A model generated the notes under the pieces. The model was not told the DNA's origin. It made no database searches and worked only from the letters and a program-made list of their open reading frames with translations. Positions 28,678 through 36,988 of a DNA stretch of 50,842 bases are shown here, piece after piece. Every line of letters begins with the position of its first letter. Positions within the stretch are counted from its first letter, which is position 1. Source of the DNA: Desulfococcaceae bacterium HSG9 (GTDB taxonomy: Bacteria > Desulfobacterota > Desulfobacteria > Desulfobacterales > JAUCGF01); contig JAUCGF010000109.1 in the NCBI GenBank assembly GCA_030378005.1, forward strand, positions 1 to 50,842, read 5' to 3'. The position numbers and the translations under genes were made by a program.

Positions 28678-29386
28678 CTTTACGCCGCATCGCTTCCATA
28701 ATTAAACCGATAGTTTCCGATTTGATTTCACGGTCGATTATCAGCTTTGCTTCAACTTCATTAATATGGATGGTTTGGTTATCCGTGGCTATGATTTGAA
28801 TTGCCGCTTCTTCGCCCTTTAGTTTTCCGTGAACAGCATTGTACAAAACACCATCTTTGAAAACCAACAGACCGGTCAAACTCTTCGAACTATGGATTTC
28901 CAACTGGCATGTTTTTTGCTCCATTTCGATCATTTGAATAAAACTGGCAACCGAGATGCCCTTAATTGTTCCGCCTAGGTCGTCACGCTCCAGAATTTCA
29001 AAAACCGCTTCAACAAGTTCATTCATTTTAAAAGGTTTATTGAAAAATCGGAAGGTTTCAGACGTGAGCATTTTTCTGACATCCGATTGTAAAGCACGGA
29101 CATACAGTGAAAACATTTTTTTATCAGGTGTAAAAGATGTCATCACAATGCAAGGCAGTCCGGGATAGTTTGTATTTACATAAGAAAGAAGCGCCAGTCC
29201 GTCTATTTTTGGCATTTGTATATCTGTCACCAGTAAGGAAACAGCGTCGCGTTTCAGAACATTAATCGCCTCCTCGCCGTTTTCAACGCAGACGGCTTGC
29301 AACTTGTGTGCGTGCTGTTCAAAAACGCTTTCTAAAAGTGTTAAAAATTCGGGGTCGTCTTCAGCTATTAAAACAATATCTTTCAT
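28658..29386 (-). CDS. Receiver-DUF4388 protein
   Basis: 242 residues, soluble. Residues 1-125 form a receiver domain (IAEDDPEF acidic pocket, LLVTDIQMPKIDG phospho-acceptor, FNKPFKMNE lysine). Between beta-4 and the lysine it has an insertion of about 15 residues (KMFSLYVRALQSDVRK). Residues 135-225 match DUF4388 (GTIKGISVASFIQMIEME, GLLVFKDGVLYNAVHGKL), the domain found in PatA-like and gliding-motility regulators. It is a protein-interaction output and not a DNA-binding one. A good AGGAG ribosome site precedes the ATG. The truncated ATPase gene overlaps its end. Confidence 0.88.
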   Translation of the reverse strand: MKDIVLIAEDDPEFLTLLESVFEQHAHKLQAVCVENGEEAINVLKRDAVSLLVTDIQMPKIDGLALLSYVNTNYPGLPCIVMTSFTPDKKMFSLYVRALQSDVRKMLTSETFRFFNKPFKMNELVEAVFEILERDDLGGTIKGISVASFIQMIEMEQKTCQLEIHSSKSLTGLLVFKDGVLYNAVHGKLKGEEAAIQIIATDNQTIHINEVEAKLIIDREIKSETIGLIMEAMRRKDESKNS

Positions 29387-29492
29387 TTAACATCTCCTAT
29401 TCACATTTATAGATTCAGATTATATTATGGGTTATCAACATAAGGCGGGGCAGCATAAAAATCGGGTTTCTTGGTCATTCCAAATGGCTGAA

Positions 29493-30344
29493 TTAAAAGG
29501 CGTTCCCAATCTCTTGTAATGTTGAAAGTTCATCAATTAATTCAAGTTCCGAAAGCGCTCCTTCGGTTTTCCGGATCGAGTCAGCCACACTATTGATTTC
29601 ACTGCTGATCAATTCAGGTTGATGACGGTTTATGCCCATCTCCACCAAACCGGCAATTTTTGAATGCAGCCGTTGGACCTCCAACCCGATAAAATCGTAG
29701 TTTTCCTTGGCGCTCTGAAAATTTTTTATTCGTTGATGAGAGGTTTTAAGCGTATCCTCCAGCGCTTCCCGATGTTTCGCTTTGCTCAGGTCTTTACTCT
29801 TGTCAGCGCCCAAATCTTTAAGCCGTGCTCTGGCTCGTTTAATGTCCGCTCGGATAGCCTCAGCATCGGTGTTTTCAAAAAAGCTCTCCAAACGATTTTT
29901 TGAATATAATAACTTTAGATAAATGCCGAGTAAACGATTGATTCCCTCAATTGCCACATCGGTAACACCGCTGAAATCCGCAGATGAATCGCCATCTTGC
30001 ACCCCCCAGGAGATATGACGGAGCTTATGAATCTGTTTTCTCAATTGGTGATAGCGGCTGCGGTCACCGGCATTTAAGGTGCTTAGGATATGTTCAACCT
30101 GGGGGGACAAAGCCGCCGCCGCCACTATCTTTTTGCGTTCGGCCAGGTCAATCGTCGCTTGAAAACGGGGGCGAGTGGCGACAACGGCCAGGTAAAGCAC
30201 TTCTATACCGGCTATCAGCGGGATAATAATATCCGGATAGCCGGAAATGAGGCCTGCGGCAGCCCCGCCTCCGACAAATAGCAAATTCCAGTGAAAAAGA
30301 AACGCCTTAATGAAATACCTGATTTTGATATGTTCCGATTTCAT
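29493..30344 (-). CDS. Membrane protein with N-terminal helix pair and long coiled coil, unknown function
   Basis: 283 residues. Two hydrophobic helices at about 12-32 and 34-55 (GGGAAAGLISGYPDIIIPLIAG) form a membrane hairpin. The remaining 225 residues are charged and helical, with strong coiled-coil character (AEAIRADIKRARARLKDLGA; LHSKIAGLVEMG). I do not recognise a named family. It is the next gene downstream of the solute-binding/VWA fusion on the same strand, but 311 bp of repeats separate them, so cotranscription is uncertain. A GGGAGAGG site precedes the ATG. A structural partner of the VWA protein at the membrane is a guess from position only. Confidence 0.8.
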   Translation of the reverse strand: MKSEHIKIRYFIKAFLFHWNLLFVGGGAAAGLISGYPDIIIPLIAGIEVLYLAVVATRPRFQATIDLAERKKIVAAAALSPQVEHILSTLNAGDRSRYHQLRKQIHKLRHISWGVQDGDSSADFSGVTDVAIEGINRLLGIYLKLLYSKNRLESFFENTDAEAIRADIKRARARLKDLGADKSKDLSKAKHREALEDTLKTSHQRIKNFQSAKENYDFIGLEVQRLHSKIAGLVEMGINRHQPELISSEINSVADSIRKTEGALSELELIDELSTLQEIGNAF

Positions 30345-30420
30345 AATTCCTCTCCCTAATACAAAATAAATAGTTTATCCATTATGAGTGCTGACTTCAG
30401 TCAGCTTTGCCCATGACCTG

Positions 30421-30655
30421 GTACCGTAATCTTTCCAGATTGCGGATCTGATGCGCAACCTGGAAAATTACGGTACAATATTGCGGCTCTGATGTAAAAT
30501 CTGGAAAGATTACCGTACAACATTGCGGCTCTGATACGCAATCTGGAACGATTACGGTACAACATTGCGGTTTTGATACGCAATCTGGAACGATTACGGT
30601 ACAACATTGCGGCTTTGATGCGCAATCTAAAAAGATTACAGTGCAATATTGCGGC
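30421..30655. repeat. 42-bp tandem repeat abutting the VWA gene stop codon
   Basis: ATTGCGG recurs at 30439, 30480, 30522, 30564, 30606 and 30648, giving a period of 41-42 bp. Each unit contains a CAATCTGGAA... GATTACGGTACAA segment that pairs with its neighbours as an inverted repeat (GTACCGTAATC opposite ATTACGGTAC). The last copy ends immediately before the TAA stop (30656-30658) of the VWA gene. Because 42 is divisible by three, the minus strand stays open over this region, but the reading is a repeat artefact. Confidence 0.9.
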
Positions 30656-32386
30656 TTAAAAGTTGGCGCTCAACTCCTTATAGGTCTTGCGAATCTCTTC
30701 AGGCGAGCTTATAAACAGACGTGCGTTGGTGCGATTGGAGATTTCGGCCAGCAAATCCCGATCAGCTTTGGAACCGTAAGCAATCGTATAAATCTTAGGG
30801 GCGTCAAAATCTTCACCTCCGGGGAGCAGATCGATAAAATCGTGACGTTTCAGCTTGCTGCCTGTATCTTTGCCATCCGAAAGAAGCAGGATGCTGTACC
30901 TTCGGCCAGGTTCCTGCTGTTTAAAATGTTTCAATTGTTTGTAAGTTTGGGCAAGCGCATCATACAACGCGGTTTCTCCATTGGCAAAAACGTTATTCAA
31001 GCGCTCCGTCACATTTTCTCCACATTGGCGGATAGCACACAACTCGGCCAGCACATTCACGTTCCGGTTAAAAACCGTTAGCATCAATTGATCGCGGGGT
31101 TTCATGCTTCTGATAAATTCAATTGCGCCAGCCTTGGCATTGTCCATGGGGCTGCCTTTCATACTTCCTGACCTGTCTATAACCAGAATGATGGTTGCCG
31201 GCGTCTTCACTTCTTCCCAAAGATTGCGTATTCGTTTGAGTACATTTTCAGGAGGAACCTTGAAAGTTTTACCGCTGGCGAGATTGGGTTTCACACCATG
31301 TTCAGTATCAAAAGGGCTGGACATTTCAATATCTTTCAAAATGGGACGCAGCCCCATTTCCATGGCCTGGCGCTGGGCTTCCGGGTTGAGTAGGAAATTG
31401 ATAAATTTTTTGCAGGCGCTCTCTTTGTCATCCGTCATCCACACTTCTTTGAGAATAGCCGCCGGATGTTGGGTTCGGAAATTGCCCTCCCGGGGATAGA
31501 TGGCTGTCAATTTAAATGGCTTGTTTTTATGTTTGGCGTTGGTTTGAATGATGGTGTTTTCATATTGCACTGCTGCGGAAAGATAGGCCGGCCCTTTGGT
31601 GTGCATCAATTTATCGATCCAACTGTTGGACAAGCCGTAATGCTCGACAGCCCCCTCAAACTTCCGTAAAAAGGAAATCACTTCGGGTTTTTTAATATCC
31701 TCAAGAGTTATCCCTTCGGCTTTCTCCAGCACGGCGTATATTTCGGAAATAACCGTTAAAAAACCTGAATTGGCATCAGGGTGCGCATGGCCCCATCTGA
31801 ATTTCCCCCATTCGGGATGGCCTAAAGCCGACCAGCCTTGGGGATTGGCGGCAATTTTGGCCAAATCCCGCCATCCGATTGGTTGAGGGTGTCCGAGCGC
31901 TTTGGCCATCGGCTCCCATACAGCGACAACTAAGGGAATGTTCACCAGAGGCGAAAAATCTTCAAACAACTGTTTTTGTTTGACGTTCAGCCAGTGGGCT
32001 TTGGCCATCTGCAACCACGATTCATCGCCCGGAGACCAAATATCAGGTTTGATTTTTCCGGCTTTCAGCATATCAAAACTGCCTCCTGAAGTAACATGCC
32101 ACACCTTTACCCTGGCCGTCTGATCATTCACCCGAACGCGCGAAGCATTGAACGTTTTGACCATTGCATTGATCCAGTTCTTTTTAGCGCTGGATGAATA
32201 CATTTTAATGTCAATAAACTTGTCTCCTGATGTGGATGTACCTGACGACTGGCTAACGATTTGGGCGGCCTGTTCCTTTTTTACGACACCCACCAGACCT
32301 TTGGCTCGATATAAAGCCAGGCCGATCAGACTTGCCGCCACGACAAAGACTACGAACCAAAACACAGGTTTTATTTTACTTGCCAT
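30656..32386 (-). CDS. Membrane-anchored solute-binding domain fused to a von Willebrand A domain
   Basis: 576 residues. One hydrophobic helix at about 8-27 acts as an uncleaved anchor or signal peptide, placing the rest in the periplasm. Residues 50-370 resemble an ABC-type extracellular solute-binding protein (VWHVTSGGSFDMLKAGKIKPDIWSP region, IPLVVAVWEPMAKALG, a long C-terminal lobe). Residues 395-570 are a von Willebrand A domain with an intact metal site: Asp404 in VIDRSGSMKGS, the Thr of NGETALYDAL and Asp in LLSDGKDTG. Fusions of this type are known in bacterial genomes, but their ligand is not. An AAGGAGG site precedes the ATG. A role in ligand-dependent protein contact at the outer face of the membrane is inferred. 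Confidence 0.9.
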   Translation of the reverse strand: MASKIKPVFWFVVFVVAASLIGLALYRAKGLVGVVKKEQAAQIVSQSSGTSTSGDKFIDIKMYSSSAKKNWINAMVKTFNASRVRVNDQTARVKVWHVTSGGSFDMLKAGKIKPDIWSPGDESWLQMAKAHWLNVKQKQLFEDFSPLVNIPLVVAVWEPMAKALGHPQPIGWRDLAKIAANPQGWSALGHPEWGKFRWGHAHPDANSGFLTVISEIYAVLEKAEGITLEDIKKPEVISFLRKFEGAVEHYGLSNSWIDKLMHTKGPAYLSAAVQYENTIIQTNAKHKNKPFKLTAIYPREGNFRTQHPAAILKEVWMTDDKESACKKFINFLLNPEAQRQAMEMGLRPILKDIEMSSPFDTEHGVKPNLASGKTFKVPPENVLKRIRNLWEEVKTPATIILVIDRSGSMKGSPMDNAKAGAIEFIRSMKPRDQLMLTVFNRNVNVLAELCAIRQCGENVTERLNNVFANGETALYDALAQTYKQLKHFKQQEPGRRYSILLLSDGKDTGSKLKRHDFIDLLPGGEDFDAPKIYTIAYGSKADRDLLAEISNRTNARLFISSPEEIRKTYKELSANF

Positions 32387-32750
32387 TTTTCTTCCTCCTT
32401 CTTATTCAGCACAAAAAAAGTTGCTCGTTAAAAAATGCTTGTGTAGGATAAATCCGACAAAACCGTTTTAAAATCTGATAAAAAACAATACATCTTTCGA
32501 CCAAATCATGTCAAACGAATTTTCGTCAAAATCCATCTCCGGTAATGACATCTTTTGGGAGAAATATTATCAGTAGATGGAAAATGCCTGAAAATACGGC
32601 AAGGAGCGCAAAATTAAGCGCAGCGGTTTTTTGCCGGGTCATAAATCCGCAAGTATCCGGATGGAACCGGGTAAGGATGAAATAAATTCCCCAATCATAC
32701 GTGATGTATGAAACGTGAATTCACGTTTCATGTTTCAAAAACCACAAATC
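32387..32750. repeat. Spacer between divergent genes with two palindromic blocks
   Basis: A CGGCAA/TTGCCG outer stem at 32597-32636 encloses a GCGCAAAATTAAGCGC palindrome, related to the one in the repeated spacer at 2701-2730. At 32679-32730 lies a copy of the GAATTC-centred block also seen at 28150; its perfect 22-bp palindrome (32709-32730) ends 20 bases before the sigma-54-type promoter. It could be an operator, but its recurrence elsewhere favours a dispersed repeat. Confidence 0.7.
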
Positions 32751-32766
32751 TGGCATGATTTTTGCA
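32751..32766 (+). promoter_or_regulatory. Sigma-54-type -24/-12 promoter of the binding-protein array
   Basis: TGGCATG-N4-TTGCA matches the sigma-54 consensus, with the invariant GG (32752-32753) and GC (32764-32765) ten bases apart. It points toward the PotD-like array and would start transcripts near 32778. No NtrC-type activator gene is in the window. Confidence 0.65.
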
Positions 32767-32873
32767 AATATTCTTTATATGGCCATATTGTTCCGTTCTG
32801 GCTAACAAATTGTACCATATTATACCTAAAACGGTCTAATTTGGACGGTCTAATTTGGTACGAAGACAATTTT

Positions 32874-33026
32874 ATGGAAAAGTTGGCCCCGGATGAAATC
32901 AAACGCTTCCATCCCGACGCCCCGGCTTATTTTAAAAACAACCGTATCCTTTGGCCAACGCTCACAAAAACCGATCTAAAAGGGATCAAACGGCTCTGGA
33001 ACAAAGCGATGAAAACGTGGACGTAA
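32874..33026 (+). pseudogene. 3' remnant of a PotD-like binding-protein gene
   Basis: Fifty codons from MEKLAPDEIKRF to MKTWT match the C-termini of the three binding proteins downstream (for example MDKLSPDEIERF ... RLWDKAMKTRK). Everything upstream of this point in the ancestral gene is missing. It is the first unit of the tandem array, truncated at its 5' side close to the promoter. Confidence 0.9.
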
Positions 33027-33177
33027 AAATTAGTCGGATAACCATTACAGTTTTAAGCAAAGACTCACCAACATTTCAACAAAGGAGGAAAATTATACGG
33101 ACGTAAAAATTAGTCGGATAACCATTACAGTTTTAAGCAACAACTCACCAACATTTCAACAAAGGAGAAAGATTATC
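33019..33177 (+). repeat. Duplicated 80-bp leader, apparent scar of a lost array unit
   Basis: The segment starting GGACGTAAAAATTAGTCGG at 33019 repeats from 33099, with a ribosome site at the end of each copy. The first copy leads into no gene; it runs straight back into the final codons of the remnant unit. This is what deletion of one full gene between two leaders would leave. Confidence 0.85.
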
Positions 33178-34290
33178 ATGAAAAAAAGAGTGAAAACAAT
33201 TCAATTATCGTTTCTATTAGTGCTTGTTATGGTTTTTTCAATGTTTTCCGCTGCTTCGGTTTTCGCGGAAACATTGAGAATTTTGACATGGGAGGGGTAT
33301 ATGCCGGCGGAGTTTCAAAAGAAGTTGATCCTGCTGGCTAAGGAGAAACATGGCGTCGATTTGAAACTTGAAATCAAGCATATCAACGGAAACGATGAAT
33401 TTTTCCCCGCGCTGCGCGACAAAAAGGCTGATATCATAACACCCTCTCACAACATGCCACGAGACAGTCGCTACCGGTTGATCAAGCATAAATTGGTGCT
33501 GCCATTGAACCTTAAGAATATTCCCAACTACAAGAATATAGAACCTGCTCTGCAAAAGGCCGCCTATTGTACTGAAGGCGACGCGGTGTTTGCTGTCCCG
33601 GTCGCGCGAGGTCCTTACGGACTGGTTTACAACACGGCGATACTGAAAGAAGCACCGAAAAGTTGGAATATCCTCTGGGACCCGCGGTTCAAGGGTAAAT
33701 ATTCTATTGGAAAATATCAATACGAAGAAAATATCTTCAGCATAGCCTTGGCAATGGGAGTTGCACGGGATGACATTTCTAATTATAAGAAGCTCAATAC
33801 GCCGGAGTTTCAGGAAAAATTGGCGCAATTCGTTGCCAACGCGCACGGAATGTGGGAGGGTGCGGACAAACCGGAAGATTTGAAGGGCCTTGCGTTGGCG
33901 ACCGCGTGGGGCGATTCCCTGAACGGTCTTAAAAAAATGGGCGAAATATGGAAAATGGCTGACCCCAAAGAAGGTACCACCGCTTGGGTGGACAATTTTA
34001 TGATCAGCCATACGCTTGAAGAAAAACCGAAATTAAAGCATATCGCCGAAGAATGGCTTAACATCGTTTTAAGTGATGAATACCAGATATACTGCATAGT
34101 GCGGGGAAAAGGGGTTGTTCCGATTATCACGACAATCATGGATAAGTTGTCTCCGGATGAAATTGAACGATTCCATCTCGACGATCCGACTTATTTTAAA
34201 AACAACCGCATCCTCTGGCCAACGCTGGAAAAGGCTGATCGAAGAGGGCTTAAACGACTCTGGGATAAAGCGATGAAAACCCGGAAGTAA
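33178..34290 (+). CDS. PotD-like periplasmic solute-binding protein, copy 1
   Basis: 370 residues. Residues 1-30 are a signal peptide (hydrophobic LSFLLVLVMVFSMFSAASVF, cleavage after AxA-like VFA). The mature protein begins ETLRILTWEGYMPAEF and shows the two-lobed family-1 polyamine-binding pattern: ADIITPSHNMPRD, VPVARGPYGLVYNT, SWNILWDPRFKGKYSI and VDNFMISHTLEEKP. Similarity to PotD/PotF suggests polyamines or related cations or amines as ligand, but the binding residues cannot be assigned from sequence alone. No permease or ATPase genes accompany it, so uptake through a linked transporter is not supported. A GGAGA ribosome site precedes the ATG. It is the first complete unit of an array with a period of about 1.26 kb. 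Confidence 0.92.
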   Translation: MKKRVKTIQLSFLLVLVMVFSMFSAASVFAETLRILTWEGYMPAEFQKKLILLAKEKHGVDLKLEIKHINGNDEFFPALRDKKADIITPSHNMPRDSRYRLIKHKLVLPLNLKNIPNYKNIEPALQKAAYCTEGDAVFAVPVARGPYGLVYNTAILKEAPKSWNILWDPRFKGKYSIGKYQYEENIFSIALAMGVARDDISNYKKLNTPEFQEKLAQFVANAHGMWEGADKPEDLKGLALATAWGDSLNGLKKMGEIWKMADPKEGTTAWVDNFMISHTLEEKPKLKHIAEEWLNIVLSDEYQIYCIVRGKGVVPIITTIMDKLSPDEIERFHLDDPTYFKNNRILWPTLEKADRRGLKRLWDKAMKTRK

Positions 34291-34442
34291 AAATGTGCGG
34301 TGTGCGAACAGGTGATATTTCTGACTCAAAGTCTTTTTTTCTTGTATCATATCCCATTTTCTGATAATAAAAATCAGATTGGATGACCGTTACAGTTTTA
34401 AGCAACAACTCACTGACGTTTCCACAAAGGAGGAAGATTATC

Positions 34443-35549
34443 ATGAAAAAAAGACTGAGAACAACTCAATTGGCATTCCTGTTCGTGCTTGTTATGATTT
34501 TTTCGATGTTTTCCGTTGCTTCGGTTTTGGCCGAAACCTTGAGGATTTTGACTTGGGATGGATATACGCCGGCAGAGTTTCAGAAAAAGTTGATTCTGCT
34601 GGCCAAGGAGAAACATGGCGTCGATTTGAAACTGGATATCAAGTTTGTTAACGCGAATGATGATTTCTTTCCCGCGCTGCGCGACAAAAAGGCTGACATA
34701 ATAACGCCCTCTCATAACGTACCACGGGACAGCCGTTACCAGTTAATCAAACATAAATTGGTTCTGCCCTTAAATCTTAAGAATATCTCCAACTACAAGA
34801 ATATCGAACCTGCTTTGCAAAAGGCTAGCTATTGCTCCGAAGGTGATTCGGTTTTCGGTGTGCCGGCCGCATGAGGCCCCTACGGGCTGGCATACAACAC
34901 GGCGATACTGAAAGAAGCACCGGAGAGTTGGAATATACTCTGGGATCCACGGTTCAAGAATAAATACGCTATTGGAAAAGATCAATACGAAGAAAATATC
35001 TTCAGCGCGGCCCTGGCAATGGGATTTTCGCGAAACGACATTTCCAACTATAAAAAACTCAATACACCGGAATTTCAGGAAAAACTGGCGCAGCTTGTTG
35101 CCAACGCGCACGGAATGTGGGAAGGTGTGGACAAGCTAGAAGACTTGAAGGGCCTTACATTGGCGACATCGTGGGGCGATACCCCGAACAGCATGAAAAA
35201 AATGGGCGAAATCTGGAAAATGGCTGAACCGAAAGAAGGCACTACCGCCTGGGTGGACAACTTTATGATTAGCCATACGCTTGAAGATAAACCGAAATTG
35301 AAACGGATCGCAGAAGAATGGCTCAACATCATTTTAAGTGATGAATACCAGATATACATGGTGCGAGTAGGGGGATTACCGGTTATCACTACGATCATGG
35401 ACAGGCTGACTCCAGATGAAATCAAACGCTTCCATCTCGACGACCCGGATCATTTTAAAAACAACCGCATCCTTTGGCCAACGCTGGGAAAAGCAGATCG
35501 GAAAGGGCTGAAACGGCTCTGGGATAAAGCGATGAAAACCCGGAAGTAA
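34443..35549 (+). pseudogene. PotD-like binding protein, copy 2, interrupted by a nonsense codon
   Basis: The full frame would encode 368 residues with a signal peptide (LAFLFVLVMIFSMFSVASVL) and the same motifs as copy 1. A single TGA at 34872-34874 replaces codon 144, which is CGA (Arg) in copy 1, so a C-to-T transition explains it. The frame is otherwise open to 35549 and well conserved, so the mutation is recent or an error. Selenocysteine is unlikely because the paralogues have Arg here. The leader from 34291 is nearly identical to that before copy 3. Truncation after residue 143 would remove the second lobe and abolish binding. Confidence 0.9.
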
Positions 35550-35701
35550 AAATGTGCGGTGTGTGAACAGGTGATATTTCTGACTTAAAGTCTTTTTTTC
35601 TTGTGTCATATTCCATTTTCTGATAATAAAAATCAGATTGGATGACGGTTACGGTTTTGAACAATAACTCACTGACGTTTCTGTAAAGGAGGAAGATTAT
35701 T

Positions 35702-36814
35702 ATGAAGAAAAGACTCAGAACAATTCAATTGGCGTCCCTATTTGTGTTTATTGTGATTTTTTCGATGTTTTACGCTGCTTCGGTTTCTGCGGAAACATTG
35801 AGGATTTTTTCCTGGAAAGTGTATGCGCCGGAGGAGTTTCAGCAAAAGTTCATTAAACTCGTTAAGGAGAAGTTTGACATTGATCTGAAGTTGGATATCA
35901 AGTATGTCAACGAACCCGATGAAATTTTTCCCGTGTTGCGCAATGGCAAGGCCGACATCATCACGCCCTCCCACAACGTCCCCAAGGACGAACGCTACCA
36001 GTTGATCAAACACAAACTGGTCCTGCCGCTGAACTTAGAGAATATCCCTAATTACAAGAATGTTCAACCTGGATTACAGAAGGCTGACTATTGCAGCCAA
36101 GGTGATAAAGTGTATGCTGTCCCGGTCGCACGCGGGCCTTATGGACTAGCCTACAACACGATGATACTCAAAGAAGCGCCGAAGAGTTGGAATATCTTCT
36201 GGGATCCACGGTTCAAGGATAAATACACTCTCGGGAAATACCAATACGAAGAAAATATCTTCAACGCAGCCCTGGCAATGGGATTTTCACCGAAGGACAT
36301 GTCGAATTACAAGAAGCTCAATACGCCGAAATTTCAGAAAAAACTCGCACAACTCGTTGCGAACGCTCATGGAATGTGGAAAATTCAGGATAACCCGGAA
36401 GATTTGCAAGGGCTTTCGTTTGCGATGTCATGGGGCGATTCTCTGATCGGCCTGAAAAAAATGGGCGAGATATGGAAAATGGCTGAACCAAAAGAAGGCA
36501 CGACTGTCTGGGTTGACAACGTTATGATCGGCCACACGCTTGAAAACAAACCGAAATTAAAGCAAATAGCCGAGGAATGGCTCAATATCGTGTTAAGTGA
36601 TGAATACCAGCTCAACGTCGTGACGCGAAAAATAGGAACCATACCGGTTGTCACGTCGATCATGGACAAGCTGACCCCGGATGAAATTGTTAGGTGCCAT
36701 ATCGAAGATCCGGCTTATTTTACAAACAACTGCATCCTCTGGCCAACGCTGAGCAAGGCCGATCGGAAAGGGCTCAAACGACTTTGGGATAAAGCGATGA
36801 AAACCCGGAAGTAA
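35702..36814 (+). CDS. PotD-like periplasmic solute-binding protein, copy 3
   Basis: 370 residues, with a signal peptide (LASLFVFIVIFSMFYAASVS) and a mature start at ETLRIFSWKVYAPEEF. It keeps ADIITPSHNVPKD, VPVARGPYGLAYNT, SWNIFWDPRFKDKYTL and VDNVMIGHTLENKP. It is the most diverged copy: the tip of the first lobe (VKEKFDIDLKLDIKYVNEPDEIFPVL) and a WKIQDNPEDLQGLSFAM stretch differ, which may change ligand preference. A GGAGG site precedes the ATG. A strong hairpin follows 50 bp after the stop, and the chemoreceptor gene begins 174 bp downstream on the same strand. Confidence 0.92.
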   Translation: MKKRLRTIQLASLFVFIVIFSMFYAASVSAETLRIFSWKVYAPEEFQQKFIKLVKEKFDIDLKLDIKYVNEPDEIFPVLRNGKADIITPSHNVPKDERYQLIKHKLVLPLNLENIPNYKNVQPGLQKADYCSQGDKVYAVPVARGPYGLAYNTMILKEAPKSWNIFWDPRFKDKYTLGKYQYEENIFNAALAMGFSPKDMSNYKKLNTPKFQKKLAQLVANAHGMWKIQDNPEDLQGLSFAMSWGDSLIGLKKMGEIWKMAEPKEGTTVWVDNVMIGHTLENKPKLKQIAEEWLNIVLSDEYQLNVVTRKIGTIPVVTSIMDKLTPDEIVRCHIEDPAYFTNNCILWPTLSKADRKGLKRLWDKAMKTRK

Positions 36815-36863
36815 AAATTTACGGTGTGGGAACAGTAGAAATTTTAGTATTTTATCTGATAGA

Positions 36864-36910
36864 AAGGGTTTCAGGTTCTGTTCGTCTCACTCCTGACACC
36901 TGAAACCCTT
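36864..36910 (+). terminator. Hairpin ending the binding-protein array
   Basis: AAGGGTTTCAGGT (36864-36876) and ACCTGAAACCCTT (36898-36910) form a perfect 13-bp stem with a 21-base loop. No T-run follows, so termination would be weak; part of the transcription may continue into the chemoreceptor gene. Confidence 0.45.
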
Positions 36911-36988
36911 CAACCACACCGTGCATCACGCCCCTACACCCCTACCCAATACATCGTGATTTACTAATTTACAACAAAGTGAAATGCT

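Noticed and set aside
30401..30646. 81-codon frame with repeated RLRIKAAMLYRN units
   Set aside because: It is a translation of the 42-bp tandem array; the unit is a multiple of three, which keeps any frame open.
34872..34874. TGA as selenocysteine codon
   Set aside because: The paralogues have Arg at this position and no convincing SECIS-like hairpin directly follows; a C-to-T nonsense mutation is simpler.
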